Assembly: GCF_014281965.1 (NCBI RefSeq)
Contig: NZ_JACFTB010000008.1
Location: forward strand, 62,001-126,000
Length of the DNA: 64,000 nucleotides
Origin: Rhodococcus sp. BP22
Lineage (GTDB): Bacteria; Actinomycetota; Actinomycetes; Mycobacteriales; Mycobacteriaceae
Direction: 5' to 3'
Shown one piece after another: positions 8,121 through 20,036 of the stretch. Position 1 is the first letter of the stretch. Every line of letters begins with the position of its first letter. Below the pieces are notes generated by a model. That model made no database searches, was not told the DNA's origin, and worked only from the letters and a program-made list of their open reading frames with translations. Position numbers and translations under genes: made by a program.

Positions 8121-9263
8121 ATGGATCTCGATCTCGATGACTCCACAATTGCGTTCCGCGACAGCGTGCGCGAGTTCCTCGCCGAAAACATCCCCTCGGA
8201 GCCGCTTGCCTCGATGGACACGGCAGAGGGCTTCGAGCAGCACCGGCAGTGGGAGAACACCCTCGCCGACGCCCGCCTCTCCGTCGTCTCATGGCCGAGC
8301 GCACTCGGTGGCCGTGACGCTTCGTTGCTGGAATGGGTAATTTTCGAGGAGGAGTACTACGCGGCCGGCGCACCGGGACGCGTCGCGCAGAACGGAATCT
8401 TCCTGCTCGCTCCAACGCTGTTCGAGTACGGAACCGACGAACAGCGCGAGCGTTTCCTTCCGCGCATGGGACGCGGCGACGACATTTGGGCACAGGCTTG
8501 GTCCGAGCCCGAGGCCGGCAGTGACCTTGCTGGTATCCGGTCGAGCGCCAAGCAGGTCGAGGGCGGCTGGGTCCTCAACGGTCAGAAGACCTGGAGTTCG
8601 CGCGCGAGCTTCGCAGACTGGGGCTTCGGTCTGTTCCGTAGCGATCCCGAAGCGCAGCGCCACCGCGGCCTGACGTACGTGATGTTCCCGCTGACCGCCG
8701 AAGGCGTCACGGTGCGTCCGATCCCGCAACTCGACGGTGAGGCCGGTTTCGCCGAGATCTTCTTCGAAGATGTCTTCGTTCCGGACGCCGACGTCATCGG
8801 GCAACCGAACGACGGATGGCGCGTTGCCATGAGCACCTCTAGCAACGAACGCGGACTCTCCCTGCGCAGCCCCGGAAGGTTCACTGCCGCAGCAGATCGC
8901 TTGATCGAGCACTGGAAAAAGAATTCCGATGCGGTGGCGAATTCGAACACGACCGATCGCGTCGTCGACGCATGGATCGGGGCGCGTGCCTACCGCCTGC
9001 ACACTTTCGGCACGGTGACACGCCTGCAGGAAGGCGGAGCACTCGGTGCAGAGTCCTCGGTCAACAAGATCTTCTGGTCCGAACTGGACGTAGCACTGCA
9101 CGAGACCGCACTCGACCTACTCGGCGACGACGGCGAGCTCGACGGCTCCTGGCAGGACGGCTACCTCTTCTCTCTCTCCGGCCCGATCTACGCGGGTACC
9201 AACGAGATTCAACGCAACATCGTTGCCGAGCGTCTGCTCGGCCTTCCTAAGGCGGACCGATGA
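8121..9263 (+). CDS. fadE31: Acyl-CoA dehydrogenase FadE31
   Basis: 380-residue acyl-CoA dehydrogenase beginning directly after the crotonase stop. It contains AQAWSEPEAGSDLAG, LNGQKTWSSRASFADWG, STSSNERGLSLRSPG and a C-terminal YAGTNEIQRNIVAERLLGLP in which the MCAD base position is Ala. That pattern is usual for the FAD-binding partner in heteromeric steroid dehydrogenases. FadE32 and FadE33 downstream could supply the complementary subunit. Position and order (FadE31-32-33) match Rv3562-64. It is expected to act on a CoA ester from opened rings C/D; the exact substrate is inferred. Confidence 0.87.
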   Translation: MDLDLDDSTIAFRDSVREFLAENIPSEPLASMDTAEGFEQHRQWENTLADARLSVVSWPSALGGRDASLLEWVIFEEEYYAAGAPGRVAQNGIFLLAPTLFEYGTDEQRERFLPRMGRGDDIWAQAWSEPEAGSDLAGIRSSAKQVEGGWVLNGQKTWSSRASFADWGFGLFRSDPEAQRHRGLTYVMFPLTAEGVTVRPIPQLDGEAGFAEIFFEDVFVPDADVIGQPNDGWRVAMSTSSNERGLSLRSPGRFTAAADRLIEHWKKNSDAVANSNTTDRVVDAWIGARAYRLHTFGTVTRLQEGGALGAESSVNKIFWSELDVALHETALDLLGDDGELDGSWQDGYLFSLSGPIYAGTNEIQRNIVAERLLGLPKADR

Positions 9264-10234
9264 GATTCGCACTGTCCACTGAACAACAAGACTTCGCATC
9301 CAGTCTGCGTGAACAGCTCGCCGGTTCGGCCGGGGCAGTTCGAGCCTGGAGCCGCGACGAACTCGAACCGGGCCGCAAGCTACTGCGCGGACTCGCCGAC
9401 ACCGGCGTCACCGGGTTGACCATCGAGGAGAACCACGGCGGTCTCGGCGCACATCCGGTCGACCTCGTCGTCGGATTCATCGAGATCGGACGCGCAGCAG
9501 CGCCCGGCCCTCTGATCGAATCCGTCGCGGTGGCGCCGACACTGCTCGCACCGTTCGGCGATCTCGCCGAGAAATGGCTTCCTGGGATTGCCGACGGATC
9601 TTCGCTTGCATCCGTGGCAAGTCCTCGCGCACTGGATGCAGACATCTGCGACCTCGTGCTGCGCGTGAACGGATCGCGAATCGAGCAGGTGCAGGCAGGG
9701 ACTCGTCGCAATTCCGTCGACACTGCCCGCAGGCTGTTCGAGGTTACCGACGGCTCGACGTTGGTCGAGGACCCCGCCGTCGCACAGGCCTGGGATCGCG
9801 CGTTCGATCTGGCAGCGTTGGCCTGTTCGGCGCAGCTTCTCGGACTCGGCCGCCATCTGGTGGATACGACCACCGAGTACGCCAAGGGCCGTGTGCAGTT
9901 CGGCAAGCCCATCGGCTCCTTCCAGGCGATCAAGCACCAGTTGGCCGACGCACTCATCGGTCTGGAAATGGCGATGCCGCTCATCTATGGCGCCGCTATC
10001 TCCATCGCCGACGGCAGCGAGGACGCATCCCGTGACGTATCGGCCGCGAAGGTCGCCAGTTCCGAGGCTGCCTACCTCGCGTCGCGCGTCGCACTCCAGG
10101 TGCACGGCGCGATCGGCTACACCGCCGAGTACGACCTGTCGCTGTGGCTGACGAAGACACGTGCCCTGTACACCGCATGGGGAACCGTCGCTGCTCACCG
10201 CGCACGTATCGCACACGCTCTGGCCGCCGTATGA
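9260..10234 (+). CDS. fadE32: Acyl-CoA dehydrogenase FadE32
   Basis: Short acyl-CoA dehydrogenase of 324 residues, close to the remembered length of Rv3563. It carries GRVQFGKPIGSFQAIKHQLAD and ends in VHGAIGYTAEYDLSLW, the region that holds the catalytic acid in the alpha-type partner of alpha2-beta2 dehydrogenases. Its ATG overlaps the fadE31 TGA (ATGA). In mycobacteria FadE32 is linked to beta-oxidation of the ring-opened C/D product. Complex formation with FadE31 is inferred from operon structure. Confidence 0.86.
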   Translation: MRFALSTEQQDFASSLREQLAGSAGAVRAWSRDELEPGRKLLRGLADTGVTGLTIEENHGGLGAHPVDLVVGFIEIGRAAAPGPLIESVAVAPTLLAPFGDLAEKWLPGIADGSSLASVASPRALDADICDLVLRVNGSRIEQVQAGTRRNSVDTARRLFEVTDGSTLVEDPAVAQAWDRAFDLAALACSAQLLGLGRHLVDTTTEYAKGRVQFGKPIGSFQAIKHQLADALIGLEMAMPLIYGAAISIADGSEDASRDVSAAKVASSEAAYLASRVALQVHGAIGYTAEYDLSLWLTKTRALYTAWGTVAAHRARIAHALAAV

Positions 10235-11310
10235 ACGGGGTAGGAGTGTTCACCGAAGAGCAGAACGATCTGCGGGTCATGATCAGATCGCTGCTCGACA
10301 AGCGCTCGGACATGCGCGCCGCGATCGATACCGACCGCGGCTACCAGGAGTCGCTGTGGCAGCAATTGTGCGAGGTCGGCATTGCGTCACTGGCAATTCC
10401 GGAGGAGTTCGGCGGAGCCGGATTCGGGGCCATCGAATCGCACGTGGTGCTCGAGGAACTGGGTAGATCCCTGACGCCGTCGCCGATGCTCGGTTCGGTT
10501 GTACTCGCAGGCCAGGCACTACTCGTGTCCGGCGACCGCGAGGCCTGTGAGCGTTTGCTCCCCGGCATCGCGGAGGGCAGTTCCATTGCAGCGTTGTGCT
10601 GGGCCGGTTCGGTATGGAGTGACGACGACGTCCCGGTGACCGTCACCGACGGAACTCTCACCGGTGTGGCGGAGTACGTCCTCGACGGTCTGTACGCCGA
10701 TGTCCTCGTCGTCGCTGCCTCGGACGACGGCACGGTATCGCTGTACGAGGTGGACCCGTCCGCCGCAGGCGTCACCCGTCGGAACACTCCGACGATGGAC
10801 CCCACGCGTCGACTGAGCACCGTCGAGTTCGCCGGCGTCACCGGGCGCAAGATCGATACCGCGCCCGATACGCTCGCAAAAGTTCGCGATATCGCTTGTA
10901 CCGCACTGTCTGCCGATCAAATTGGTGCTGCTGCGGCAAGCCTGGACATGACCGTGGAATACAGTCGCACCCGGGTACAGTTCGGTCGCCCGATCGGAAG
11001 TTTCCAGGCGCTAAAGCACCGTATGGCGGATATGTACGTTCTGCTCGAGAGCGCAAAATCGGTGTCGTACGCAGCCGCGCGGTCACTCGCCGAGCAGCTT
11101 CCGTCGGCCCACGACGATGCGGGTGTAGCGAAAGTGCACTGCTCCGAAGCACTCTCGCACATCGCCGCAGATTCGATACAAATTCACGGTGGCATCGCGA
11201 TCACCTGGGAGCACGACGCACACCTGTACTTCAAACGGGCACACGGCTCTTCACAGCTGTTCGGGCGACCGAGCGAGTACGTGAGCCGATACGCTCCCGC
11301 GGCTGTGTAG
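10231..11310 (+). CDS. fadE33: Acyl-CoA dehydrogenase FadE33
   Basis: 359 residues from ATG 10231, which overlaps the fadE32 stop (ATGA). The longer open frame from 10144 is antisense-free noise inside fadE32. Motifs are EEFGGAGFGAIESHVVLEEL, VQFGRPIGSFQALKHRMADM and IHGGIAITWEHDAHLYFKRA, with Glu and His at the site that carries the base in alpha-type steroid dehydrogenases. It is the last gene of the operon and is followed after 52 bp by a strong terminator. It corresponds to Rv3564 by order. Confidence 0.86.
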   Translation: MNGVGVFTEEQNDLRVMIRSLLDKRSDMRAAIDTDRGYQESLWQQLCEVGIASLAIPEEFGGAGFGAIESHVVLEELGRSLTPSPMLGSVVLAGQALLVSGDREACERLLPGIAEGSSIAALCWAGSVWSDDDVPVTVTDGTLTGVAEYVLDGLYADVLVVAASDDGTVSLYEVDPSAAGVTRRNTPTMDPTRRLSTVEFAGVTGRKIDTAPDTLAKVRDIACTALSADQIGAAAASLDMTVEYSRTRVQFGRPIGSFQALKHRMADMYVLLESAKSVSYAAARSLAEQLPSAHDDAGVAKVHCSEALSHIAADSIQIHGGIAITWEHDAHLYFKRAHGSSQLFGRPSEYVSRYAPAAV

Positions 11311-11362
11311 TCGGACCCGTCGCCGGCCGAGCGAGCCGGCACGACGAGATATTCAGTGAACG

Positions 11363-11397
11363 AAAAATCGCCCCGGGTATGCCCGGGGCGATTTTTT
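11363..11397. terminator. Bidirectional intrinsic terminator
   Basis: A perfect 15-bp stem (11363-11377 with 11382-11396) encloses the 4-nt loop TATG. It is flanked by A-rich and T-rich tracts, so it can stop fadE33 transcription on the plus strand and hsaB transcription on the minus strand. It lies between the two convergent operons. Confidence 0.95.
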
Positions 11398-11411
11398 GGT
11401 CGTGACTCGAA

Positions 11412-11978
11412 TTACAACCAGGTGTCCGGAGACGACGCGGTAAGGAAAGCTTCGAGATCGTCCCGCCATGGTGCGGGAACGGTCTTGTCCGGTTCGATAC
11501 CGGTGTACTGGCCGCGGTAGAAGAGCAACGGACGCTCACCGGTGATCTCGCCGAGTGAGTGGACCCGACCGATGGCGATGTAGTGGTCACCACCGTCGAG
11601 AACCCTCTCCACCGTGCAATCGATGTGCGCGAGCGAGCCTGCCAGAATGGGCGAGCCCAGTTCCGACGGGCTCCACTCGACACCGGCGAATTTGTCCGGC
11701 TCACGAGATCCGAAACGCGCACAGGTGTCCTGCTGCTCTTCACCCAGGACATTGACTGCAAATTTTCCGCTTCGTTCGATTGCAGCCCATGACCTGGAAC
11801 CCTTTGTAGGGCAGAACAATACGAGTGGTGGATCGAGCGACAGCGCGGCGAACGACTGGCAGGCGAAGCCCACCGGGACGTCCTCGTCGACCGTAGTGAT
11901 GATCGTGATTCCGGTGCAGAATTGCCCGAGAACAGTCCGGAACGTCCGGGGTTCGAAGTTCGCCACGTGTTCACTCAC
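11412..11978 (-). CDS. hsaB: Flavin reductase HsaB (partner of HsaA)
   Basis: 188-residue flavin reductase of the HpaC-like family. It uses NAD(P)H to reduce flavin for the monooxygenase HsaA. Visible motifs are TGITIITT, VGFACQSFAALSLDPPLVLF near residue 40-60, the typical GSRSW, and a C-terminal PLLFYRGQY. The length matches Rv3567c. Its ATG abuts the hsaC stop, and it is the last gene of hsaA-hsaD-hsaC-hsaB, which ends at the terminator at 11363. Confidence 0.94.
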   Translation of the reverse strand: MSEHVANFEPRTFRTVLGQFCTGITIITTVDEDVPVGFACQSFAALSLDPPLVLFCPTKGSRSWAAIERSGKFAVNVLGEEQQDTCARFGSREPDKFAGVEWSPSELGSPILAGSLAHIDCTVERVLDGGDHYIAIGRVHSLGEITGERPLLFYRGQYTGIEPDKTVPAPWRDDLEAFLTASSPDTWL

Positions 11979-14938
<2,960 letters not shown>

Positions 14939-14976
14939 GATTGACTCCTACCTTCTCAGTGGTTTCCTAGCAAGAC

Positions 14977-14989
14977 TAGAACACGTTCT
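14977..14989. promoter_or_regulatory. KstR operator upstream of hsaA
   Basis: TAGAACACGTTCT matches the KstR half-sites AGAAC/GTTCT. It lies on the hsaA side of the 155-bp hsaA-kshA divergent gap; a second box at 15044 serves kshA. Confidence 0.85.
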
Positions 14990-15040
14990 CTCATGTGTCG
15001 AGAACTCTTCCCCGCGCCTTCACTAGCCATTTCTACCGGA

Positions 15041-15059
15041 ATTCTATAACGTGTTCTAG
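15041..15059. promoter_or_regulatory. KstR operator overlapping a -10-like element, upstream of kshA
   Basis: The 18-mer ATTCTATAACGTGTTCTA (15041-15058) contains AAC/GTT half-sites and a TATAAC hexamer that could be the kshA -10. The identical 18-mer occurs at 18350-18367 ahead of kstD. KstR bound here would block the polymerase site. Confidence 0.82.
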
Positions 15060-15093
15060 TAGTAACAGCTCGAGTAGACCGTGAGGGGTTCAC

Positions 15094-16236
15094 ATGGCAA
15101 AGATCCGAGAGATCGACGTCGGCAATACACCGACCCGCTACGCACGTGGTTGGCATTGCCTCGGCCTCACCACAACGTTCACCGACGGCAAACCGCACTC
15201 CGTCGAGGCTTTCGGCACCAAACTTGTCGTCTTCGCTGATTCGGCCGGGAAAATCGTCGTCCTCGACGGTTACTGCCGTCATATGGGCGGTGACCTGACC
15301 CAGGGAACCGTGAAAGGTGACGAGATCGCCTGCCCGTTTCACGACTGGCGATGGGGCGCGAGCGGCAAATGCACCCAGATTCCGTATGCGAGGCGTGTCC
15401 CACCGCTGGCGCGTACGAGAACCTGGACGACGCTGGATCAGAACGGCCAGCTGTTCGTTTGGAACGATGCCGAAGGTAATCCGCCTCCCGAGGAAGTCAC
15501 GATCCCACGGATCGAGGGTGCCTACAGCGACGACTGGACCGACTGGACCTGGAACTCGATGGTCATCGAGGGTGCCAACTGCCGCGAGATCGTCGACAAC
15601 GTCGTGGACATGGCGCACTTCTTCTACATTCACTACGCCTTCCCGACGTACTTCAAGAATGTGTTCGAGGGCCACATCGCCTCGCAGTACCTCAACACCA
15701 AGGGCCGTCCGGACATCGGAATGGCCTCGCAGTACGGCGGCGACACTCTGCTGAAGTCCGAAGCCGCCTACTACGGCCCCTCGTACATGATCAATCCGCT
15801 GATGAACAGTTACGGCGGGTTCGAGGTCGAGAGTGTACTGATCAACTGCCACTACCCGATCGATCAAAATTCGTTCGTGTTGCAGTGGGGCATCACCGTC
15901 AAGAAGCCAGCAGGCATGAATGACAAGACCTCGATCAAACTTGCGGAGAAGTTCACCGAGGGAATCAGCGCCGGATTCTTACAGGACGTCGAGATCTGGA
16001 AGAACAAGACCAAGATCGACAACCCGTTGCTCTGTGAGGAGGACGGCCCTGTCTATCAGTTGCGCCGATGGTACGACCAGTTCTACGTCGACGTCGCCGA
16101 TGTCGACGACAAGATGACCGGCCGGTTCGAGTTCGAGGTCGATACCTCCAAGGCGAACGAAGCCTGGCAGGTGGAGGTCGACGAGAATCTCGCTCGCCAG
16201 AAGGCCGACAAGACCGAGAACGCCGAAGTGTCATGA
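15094..16236 (+). CDS. kshA: 3-ketosteroid 9-alpha-hydroxylase oxygenase KshA
   Basis: Rieske non-heme iron oxygenase of 380 residues. With the reductase KshB (not in this window) it adds the 9-alpha hydroxyl that triggers ring B opening. The Rieske cluster ligands are Cys61-His63 and Cys80-His83 (CRH and CPFH). The mononuclear iron ligands include His175 and His180 in DMAHFFYIHYAF, with an Asp later in the domain. An AGGGG ribosome site precedes ATG 15094. Rhodococci often carry several KshA paralogues; which one this is cannot be told here. Confidence 0.94.
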   Translation: MAKIREIDVGNTPTRYARGWHCLGLTTTFTDGKPHSVEAFGTKLVVFADSAGKIVVLDGYCRHMGGDLTQGTVKGDEIACPFHDWRWGASGKCTQIPYARRVPPLARTRTWTTLDQNGQLFVWNDAEGNPPPEEVTIPRIEGAYSDDWTDWTWNSMVIEGANCREIVDNVVDMAHFFYIHYAFPTYFKNVFEGHIASQYLNTKGRPDIGMASQYGGDTLLKSEAAYYGPSYMINPLMNSYGGFEVESVLINCHYPIDQNSFVLQWGITVKKPAGMNDKTSIKLAEKFTEGISAGFLQDVEIWKNKTKIDNPLLCEEDGPVYQLRRWYDQFYVDVADVDDKMTGRFEFEVDTSKANEAWQVEVDENLARQKADKTENAEVS

Positions 16237-16556
16237 GCCTGAGCTGGGCCAAGGCACCGGACTTCGCGCAGGATCCGGCGCGAATCGAGGAGATTCACGC
16301 GCAGACCGTGCGCGACAAGGAAAATTATCTCGATTCGTCTCTCGCACCGGTGGAATGTCGAGCATGTGGAACTAGCGTCCTGGTTCGCAAGAACAGTTCC
16401 AAGCAGACCTCGGTGCAGTGGACCACCAGACCTGCCGATACTTGCCCGGTGTTTCGTGATGCAGGGAACTCGGCAACGCAGGACTCGTGCCCCCGCATGC
16501 AGGACAGCATCGACCATGCAGTGATGGAAGGGATTCTGTCGGTCCCCTCCGACTAG
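16233..16556 (+). CDS. Small Cys-containing protein coupled to kshA (Rv3527-like by position)
   Basis: 107 residues from ATG 16233, which overlaps the kshA stop (ATGA). It begins MSLSWAKAPDFAQDP and holds a CRACG pair at about residue 44, then DTCPVF and DSCPRM. Four conserved-looking Cys could bind zinc or an iron-sulfur centre, but this is not a known ferredoxin motif. In M. tuberculosis, kshA (Rv3526) is likewise followed by a small KstR-regulated ORF. A role in KshA assembly or electron transfer is only a guess from coupling. Confidence 0.75.
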   Translation: MSLSWAKAPDFAQDPARIEEIHAQTVRDKENYLDSSLAPVECRACGTSVLVRKNSSKQTSVQWTTRPADTCPVFRDAGNSATQDSCPRMQDSIDHAVMEGILSVPSD

Positions 16557-16567
16557 GCAGTTCCGCC

Positions 16568-16600
16568 GTGTAGGGGCTCAGCGACGCTGGGCCCCTACAC
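16568..16600. terminator. Stem-loop terminator between convergent genes
   Basis: GTGTAGGGGC (16568-16577) pairs with GCCCCTACAC (16591-16600), a perfect 10-bp stem with a 13-nt loop that can itself pair. There is no T tract, as is common in actinobacteria. It lies between the small ORF and the convergent flavoprotein gene. Confidence 0.75.
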
Positions 16601-16621
16601 CTCTCTCACAACACTTCGAGC

Positions 16622-18253
16622 TCACATCGCTTGGAAGTCGATCCCGCGGTCATCGCTTGCCGAAACCAGCGCGTGTGCTCCTGCCCGACGGCCCGAGAAG
16701 ACACAGTCCGCGAGTGAGAGTCCGCTGACGTACGAATTGGAACACAGTCCGACAGCAGTGCGGCCGGCAGCGAACAGTCCCGGAATGACTACTCCGTGCG
16801 TATCTTTCACGCCTCCGGTGTGCTCATCGACGATGAGTCCACCGAGGGTGATCATCGGGCACGGATTCATCATCTTCGCGATCGTCGAGCCACCAGGAAT
16901 GCCCGCGTCGAAGAGTGTGAACGGCGCCGCGAGGACGGGTCGTCGGAAGTCGTCGTGCTTGCCCATCGGATCTGCGGTTCCCGAAGCGATGGCCTCGTTG
17001 TGTCGGTCCACTGTCTCCCGTAGTCCCGTGGGGTCGAGTCCAGCAGCGCGCGCCGCTTCTTCGATCGTATTTCCACGCCGGGCCGTGCGCATCAACCCGG
17101 CATTCTGGACTCGTTGGAACCACATCGCCTGCTTCGGAAGATGCGCCTTGGCGTCTCGCACCAGATCCGCATCGGCGAGTAACCAGCCGCGACCGCCGCC
17201 CTTTTCGACGATGGCGTGACCGAGAGCTGCGCCGTATCGAGATTCGTCGACCATCCGCTCACCAGCCCGATCTACGAGTAGTGAGCCGAGGAACGGTACG
17301 GCGGGAACGATGAACCGCCAGGCCGAGATGTTGGCCAGCTTTGCTGTCCCAGCGTCGATGTCGGTAGCCAAGCCGATACCACTACCGTCGTCGCCGGCCG
17401 TTCCCAATGCAATTCCACCGGTGTATTTCGGTGCGTGCGTCTTCATCATCGTGCGGTTCGCGGCGAATCCACCTGCGCTGAGGATGACCCCTCCACGCGC
17501 TTGGATGCGGACGAGACGGCCGTACTTTTTCTCGATCCGGTCGAGTCTGCGCTCGAGCAGGTACCGAAGCTGCGGGGCGTAGATGCCCGGCTTCGCGGAG
17601 AGTAGGCCGATCCTTTTGTGAGCCAGCCGGATTCGAGCGGGGGCATCCTTCAGCGTCCGACACTCGATGCCTACGACTCGGCCATCTTCGACGACGAGCG
17701 AGACCGCGCGAGTTTGCGGTATCAACTGCACACCCGCTTTCTGCGCAGACTTCGCCATCGGACCGTACAACATCTTCCCCGAGGTGCCCTTACCCTTGGC
17801 TCGATGTCCACGCGGTGCAGGCGTAGCCACCTCTCGGAACTCCCCCGCAGCCTCACTGCCCGAGTAGTACAGGTAGTGACGATTGGTGGGATACGAAGTC
17901 TTGTAAGGGCATAGCGACGCTTCGAACGGCACGCCGTGATGGGAAAGCCACTCGATCATCTCCGGGCTCTGATCGCAGAACTTTCGCAGGGTGGCCGGGC
18001 TGACGGCGTCGCCGACCTCCTTGGTCAGATACGCGAACATCTGCTCGGGACTGTCCTCGACTCCGGCTTGCCCCTGAATGGACGTACCACCGCCGGCGTA
18101 AACGACTCCCCCCGAAATCGTGCTGGCACCGCCCCCGGCGTACCGATCGAGTGCGATGACGGAACTGCCCGCGGCGACGGCCTCGAGCGCAGCCGCTGCC
18201 CCTGCCACACCGAACCCGACGACTACGACGTCGGCGCGTAGATCCCAGCTCAC
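16622..18253 (-). CDS. KstD-family FAD-dependent oxidoreductase
   Basis: 543 residues from GTG 18253, chosen because CCTCCT at 18260-18265 reads AGGAGG on this strand with 6-nt spacing; the open frame continues to 18346. The Rossmann motif VVGFGVAGAAAALEA is at the N-terminus, GGASTISGGVVYAGG follows, and the C-terminus has GLFAAGRTAVGLCSNSYVSGLSLADCVFSGRRAG. It belongs to the fumarate reductase/3-ketosteroid dehydrogenase family but differs clearly from the KstD next door. The C-terminal Tyr-rich active-site motif of Delta1-KstD is not seen. A Delta4 dehydrogenase or another ring desaturase/reductase is possible. It is divergent from kstD with a weak KstR-like site between. Confidence 0.8.
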   Translation of the reverse strand: MSWDLRADVVVVGFGVAGAAAALEAVAAGSSVIALDRYAGGGASTISGGVVYAGGGTSIQGQAGVEDSPEQMFAYLTKEVGDAVSPATLRKFCDQSPEMIEWLSHHGVPFEASLCPYKTSYPTNRHYLYYSGSEAAGEFREVATPAPRGHRAKGKGTSGKMLYGPMAKSAQKAGVQLIPQTRAVSLVVEDGRVVGIECRTLKDAPARIRLAHKRIGLLSAKPGIYAPQLRYLLERRLDRIEKKYGRLVRIQARGGVILSAGGFAANRTMMKTHAPKYTGGIALGTAGDDGSGIGLATDIDAGTAKLANISAWRFIVPAVPFLGSLLVDRAGERMVDESRYGAALGHAIVEKGGGRGWLLADADLVRDAKAHLPKQAMWFQRVQNAGLMRTARRGNTIEEAARAAGLDPTGLRETVDRHNEAIASGTADPMGKHDDFRRPVLAAPFTLFDAGIPGGSTIAKMMNPCPMITLGGLIVDEHTGGVKDTHGVVIPGLFAAGRTAVGLCSNSYVSGLSLADCVFSGRRAGAHALVSASDDRGIDFQAM

Positions 18254-18275
18254 TTGAAACCTCCTGAACACAAAC

Positions 18276-18289
18276 TGCAACGTGTTTTT
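18276..18289. promoter_or_regulatory. Weak KstR-like site upstream of the KstD-family gene
   Basis: The core AACGTGTT (18279-18286) is present, but the flanking bases TGC and TTTG do not form the full inverted repeat. It lies about 25 bp upstream of GTG 18253. It may be a low-affinity site or chance. Confidence 0.4.
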
Positions 18290-18349
18290 GTTCTCGAATC
18301 GATTTTCGTCAATTCTTCCTGGCAGAAAGCATGGACTGACACCCACATC

Positions 18350-18367
18350 ATTCTATAACGTGTTCTA
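18350..18367. promoter_or_regulatory. KstR operator directly before kstD start
   Basis: ATTCTATAACGTGTTCTA is identical to 15041-15058 and ends 1 bp before ATG 18369. With TATAAC as the -10, transcription would begin at or next to the ATG, predicting a leaderless kstD mRNA. Confidence 0.85.
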
Positions 18368-18368
18368 C

Positions 18369-20036
18369 ATGAACAAGCAGGAATACGACATCGTCGTGGT
18401 CGGTAGCGGCGCGGGCGGAATGACGGCTGCGCTCACCGCAGCGCATCGGGGACTCAGCGTCGTCGTCATCGAGAAGGCAGCAAAGTTCGGCGGATCCACC
18501 GCCCGGTCGGGTGGCGGCGTGTGGGTCCCGAACAACGAAGTACTCGAACGCGACGGCGTCGACGACACCCCGGAGGCCGCGCGCGACTACCTGCACGCGA
18601 TCATCGGGGACGTCGTGTCCAAGGAACGCATCGACACCTATCTCGAACGCGGGCCCGAGATGCTGAGCTTCGTGTTGAAGAACTCACCGCTGAAAATGCA
18701 GTGGGTCCCGGGATACTCGGACTACTACCCGGAGGCGCCGGGCGGACGGGTAGGCGGGCGATCGGTGGAACCGACCCCGTTCGACTCGACCTGTCTGGGT
18801 TCCGAGGTGAACAATCTCGAACCCGACTACGGCAAGGCACCGCTCAACGTGGTGATCACTCAGGCGGACTACCGGGCGATCAACCTTCTGCGACGCCACC
18901 CGAGCGGACTGGCTCGCGTGATGCGCGTCGGGATGCGCTGGATGGGGGCCAAGCTCACCGGCAAGCATCTACTCGGCCGCGGCCAAGCGCTGTCCGCCGG
19001 ATTGCGCGCCGGCCTCCTCGACGCCAACGTGCCGGTGCTCCTCGAGACTCCCATGACGGATTTCCACGTCGAGGACGGCCGTGTGGTGGGTGTCGTCGTG
19101 GCCGGTTCCGGCTCGGTCATCAGGGCCAAGCTGGGCGTCGTGCTGGCGTCGGGCGGTTTCGAGCACAACGCGGAGATGCGTAAGAAGTACCAGCGTCAGC
19201 CGATCGGGACCGAATGGACGGTCGGCGCTACGGCAAACACCGGCGACGGCATCACGGCAGGCCAAAAGCTCGGCGCAGCAGTAGATCTCATGGACGACGC
19301 CTGGTGGGGGCCGTCAATTCCGTTGACCGGCGGCCCGTGGTTCTGTATCGCCGAGCGCACGCTGCCCGGCGGCATCATGGTCAACACCGCAGGAAAGCGG
19401 TTCCTCAACGAGGCGGCACCTTACGTCGAGGCCGTGCACATGATGTACGGCGGCGAGTACGGCATCGGTGAGGGTCCCGGCGACAACATCCCGACGTGGA
19501 TGATCATCGACCAGCGCTACCGCGATCGCTACATCTTCGCTGGGCTGACCCCGAAGAAGCGGTTCCCCTCTCGTTGGTTGGAGTCCGGTGTGGTGGTCAA
19601 AGCCGACACCGTCGCCGAGCTGGCCGAGAAGACGGGTATGCCCGTCGACCAGCTCACCGCAACCGTGGAGCGTTTCAACGGATTTGCACGCAGTGGAGTC
19701 GACGAGGACTTCCGTCGTGGCGACAGCGGTTATGACAAGTACTACGGAGACAAGACCAACAAGCCGAACCCGAGTCTCGGCGTGATCGACAAGCCGCCCT
19801 ACTACGCCGTGAAGATGGTGCCTGGCGATCTGGGCACCAAGGGCGGGCTCGTTACCGACGCCGACGCCCGAGTACTGCGCGAGGACGGAAGCGTCATCGA
19901 CGGCTTGTATGCAATCGGAAACGCCAGCGCACCGGTGATGGGCCACACCTACGCGGGTCCTGGCGCAACCATCGGACCCGCGATGACGTTCGGCTACCTG
20001 GCCGTTCTCGACATGGCACGCAGGGCGTCGCAGTGA
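18369..20036 (+). CDS. kstD: 3-ketosteroid Delta1-dehydrogenase KstD
   Basis: FAD enzyme of 555 residues that introduces the C1-C2 double bond into ring A. The FAD motif VVVGSGAGGMTAAL starts at residue 9 and FGGSTARSGGGVWVPN follows. Tyr119 in GYSDYYPE corresponds to the first catalytic Tyr of R. erythropolis KstD1. The C-terminal THT-like motif GHTYAGPGATIGPAMTFGY supplies the Tyr and Gly (about 528 and 532) that polarise the 3-ketone. The upstream ATG at 18282 would put the operator inside the gene, so ATG 18369 is preferred. It forms an operon with chsH3. Confidence 0.95.
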   Translation: MNKQEYDIVVVGSGAGGMTAALTAAHRGLSVVVIEKAAKFGGSTARSGGGVWVPNNEVLERDGVDDTPEAARDYLHAIIGDVVSKERIDTYLERGPEMLSFVLKNSPLKMQWVPGYSDYYPEAPGGRVGGRSVEPTPFDSTCLGSEVNNLEPDYGKAPLNVVITQADYRAINLLRRHPSGLARVMRVGMRWMGAKLTGKHLLGRGQALSAGLRAGLLDANVPVLLETPMTDFHVEDGRVVGVVVAGSGSVIRAKLGVVLASGGFEHNAEMRKKYQRQPIGTEWTVGATANTGDGITAGQKLGAAVDLMDDAWWGPSIPLTGGPWFCIAERTLPGGIMVNTAGKRFLNEAAPYVEAVHMMYGGEYGIGEGPGDNIPTWMIIDQRYRDRYIFAGLTPKKRFPSRWLESGVVVKADTVAELAEKTGMPVDQLTATVERFNGFARSGVDEDFRRGDSGYDKYYGDKTNKPNPSLGVIDKPPYYAVKMVPGDLGTKGGLVTDADARVLREDGSVIDGLYAIGNASAPVMGHTYAGPGATIGPAMTFGYLAVLDMARRASQ

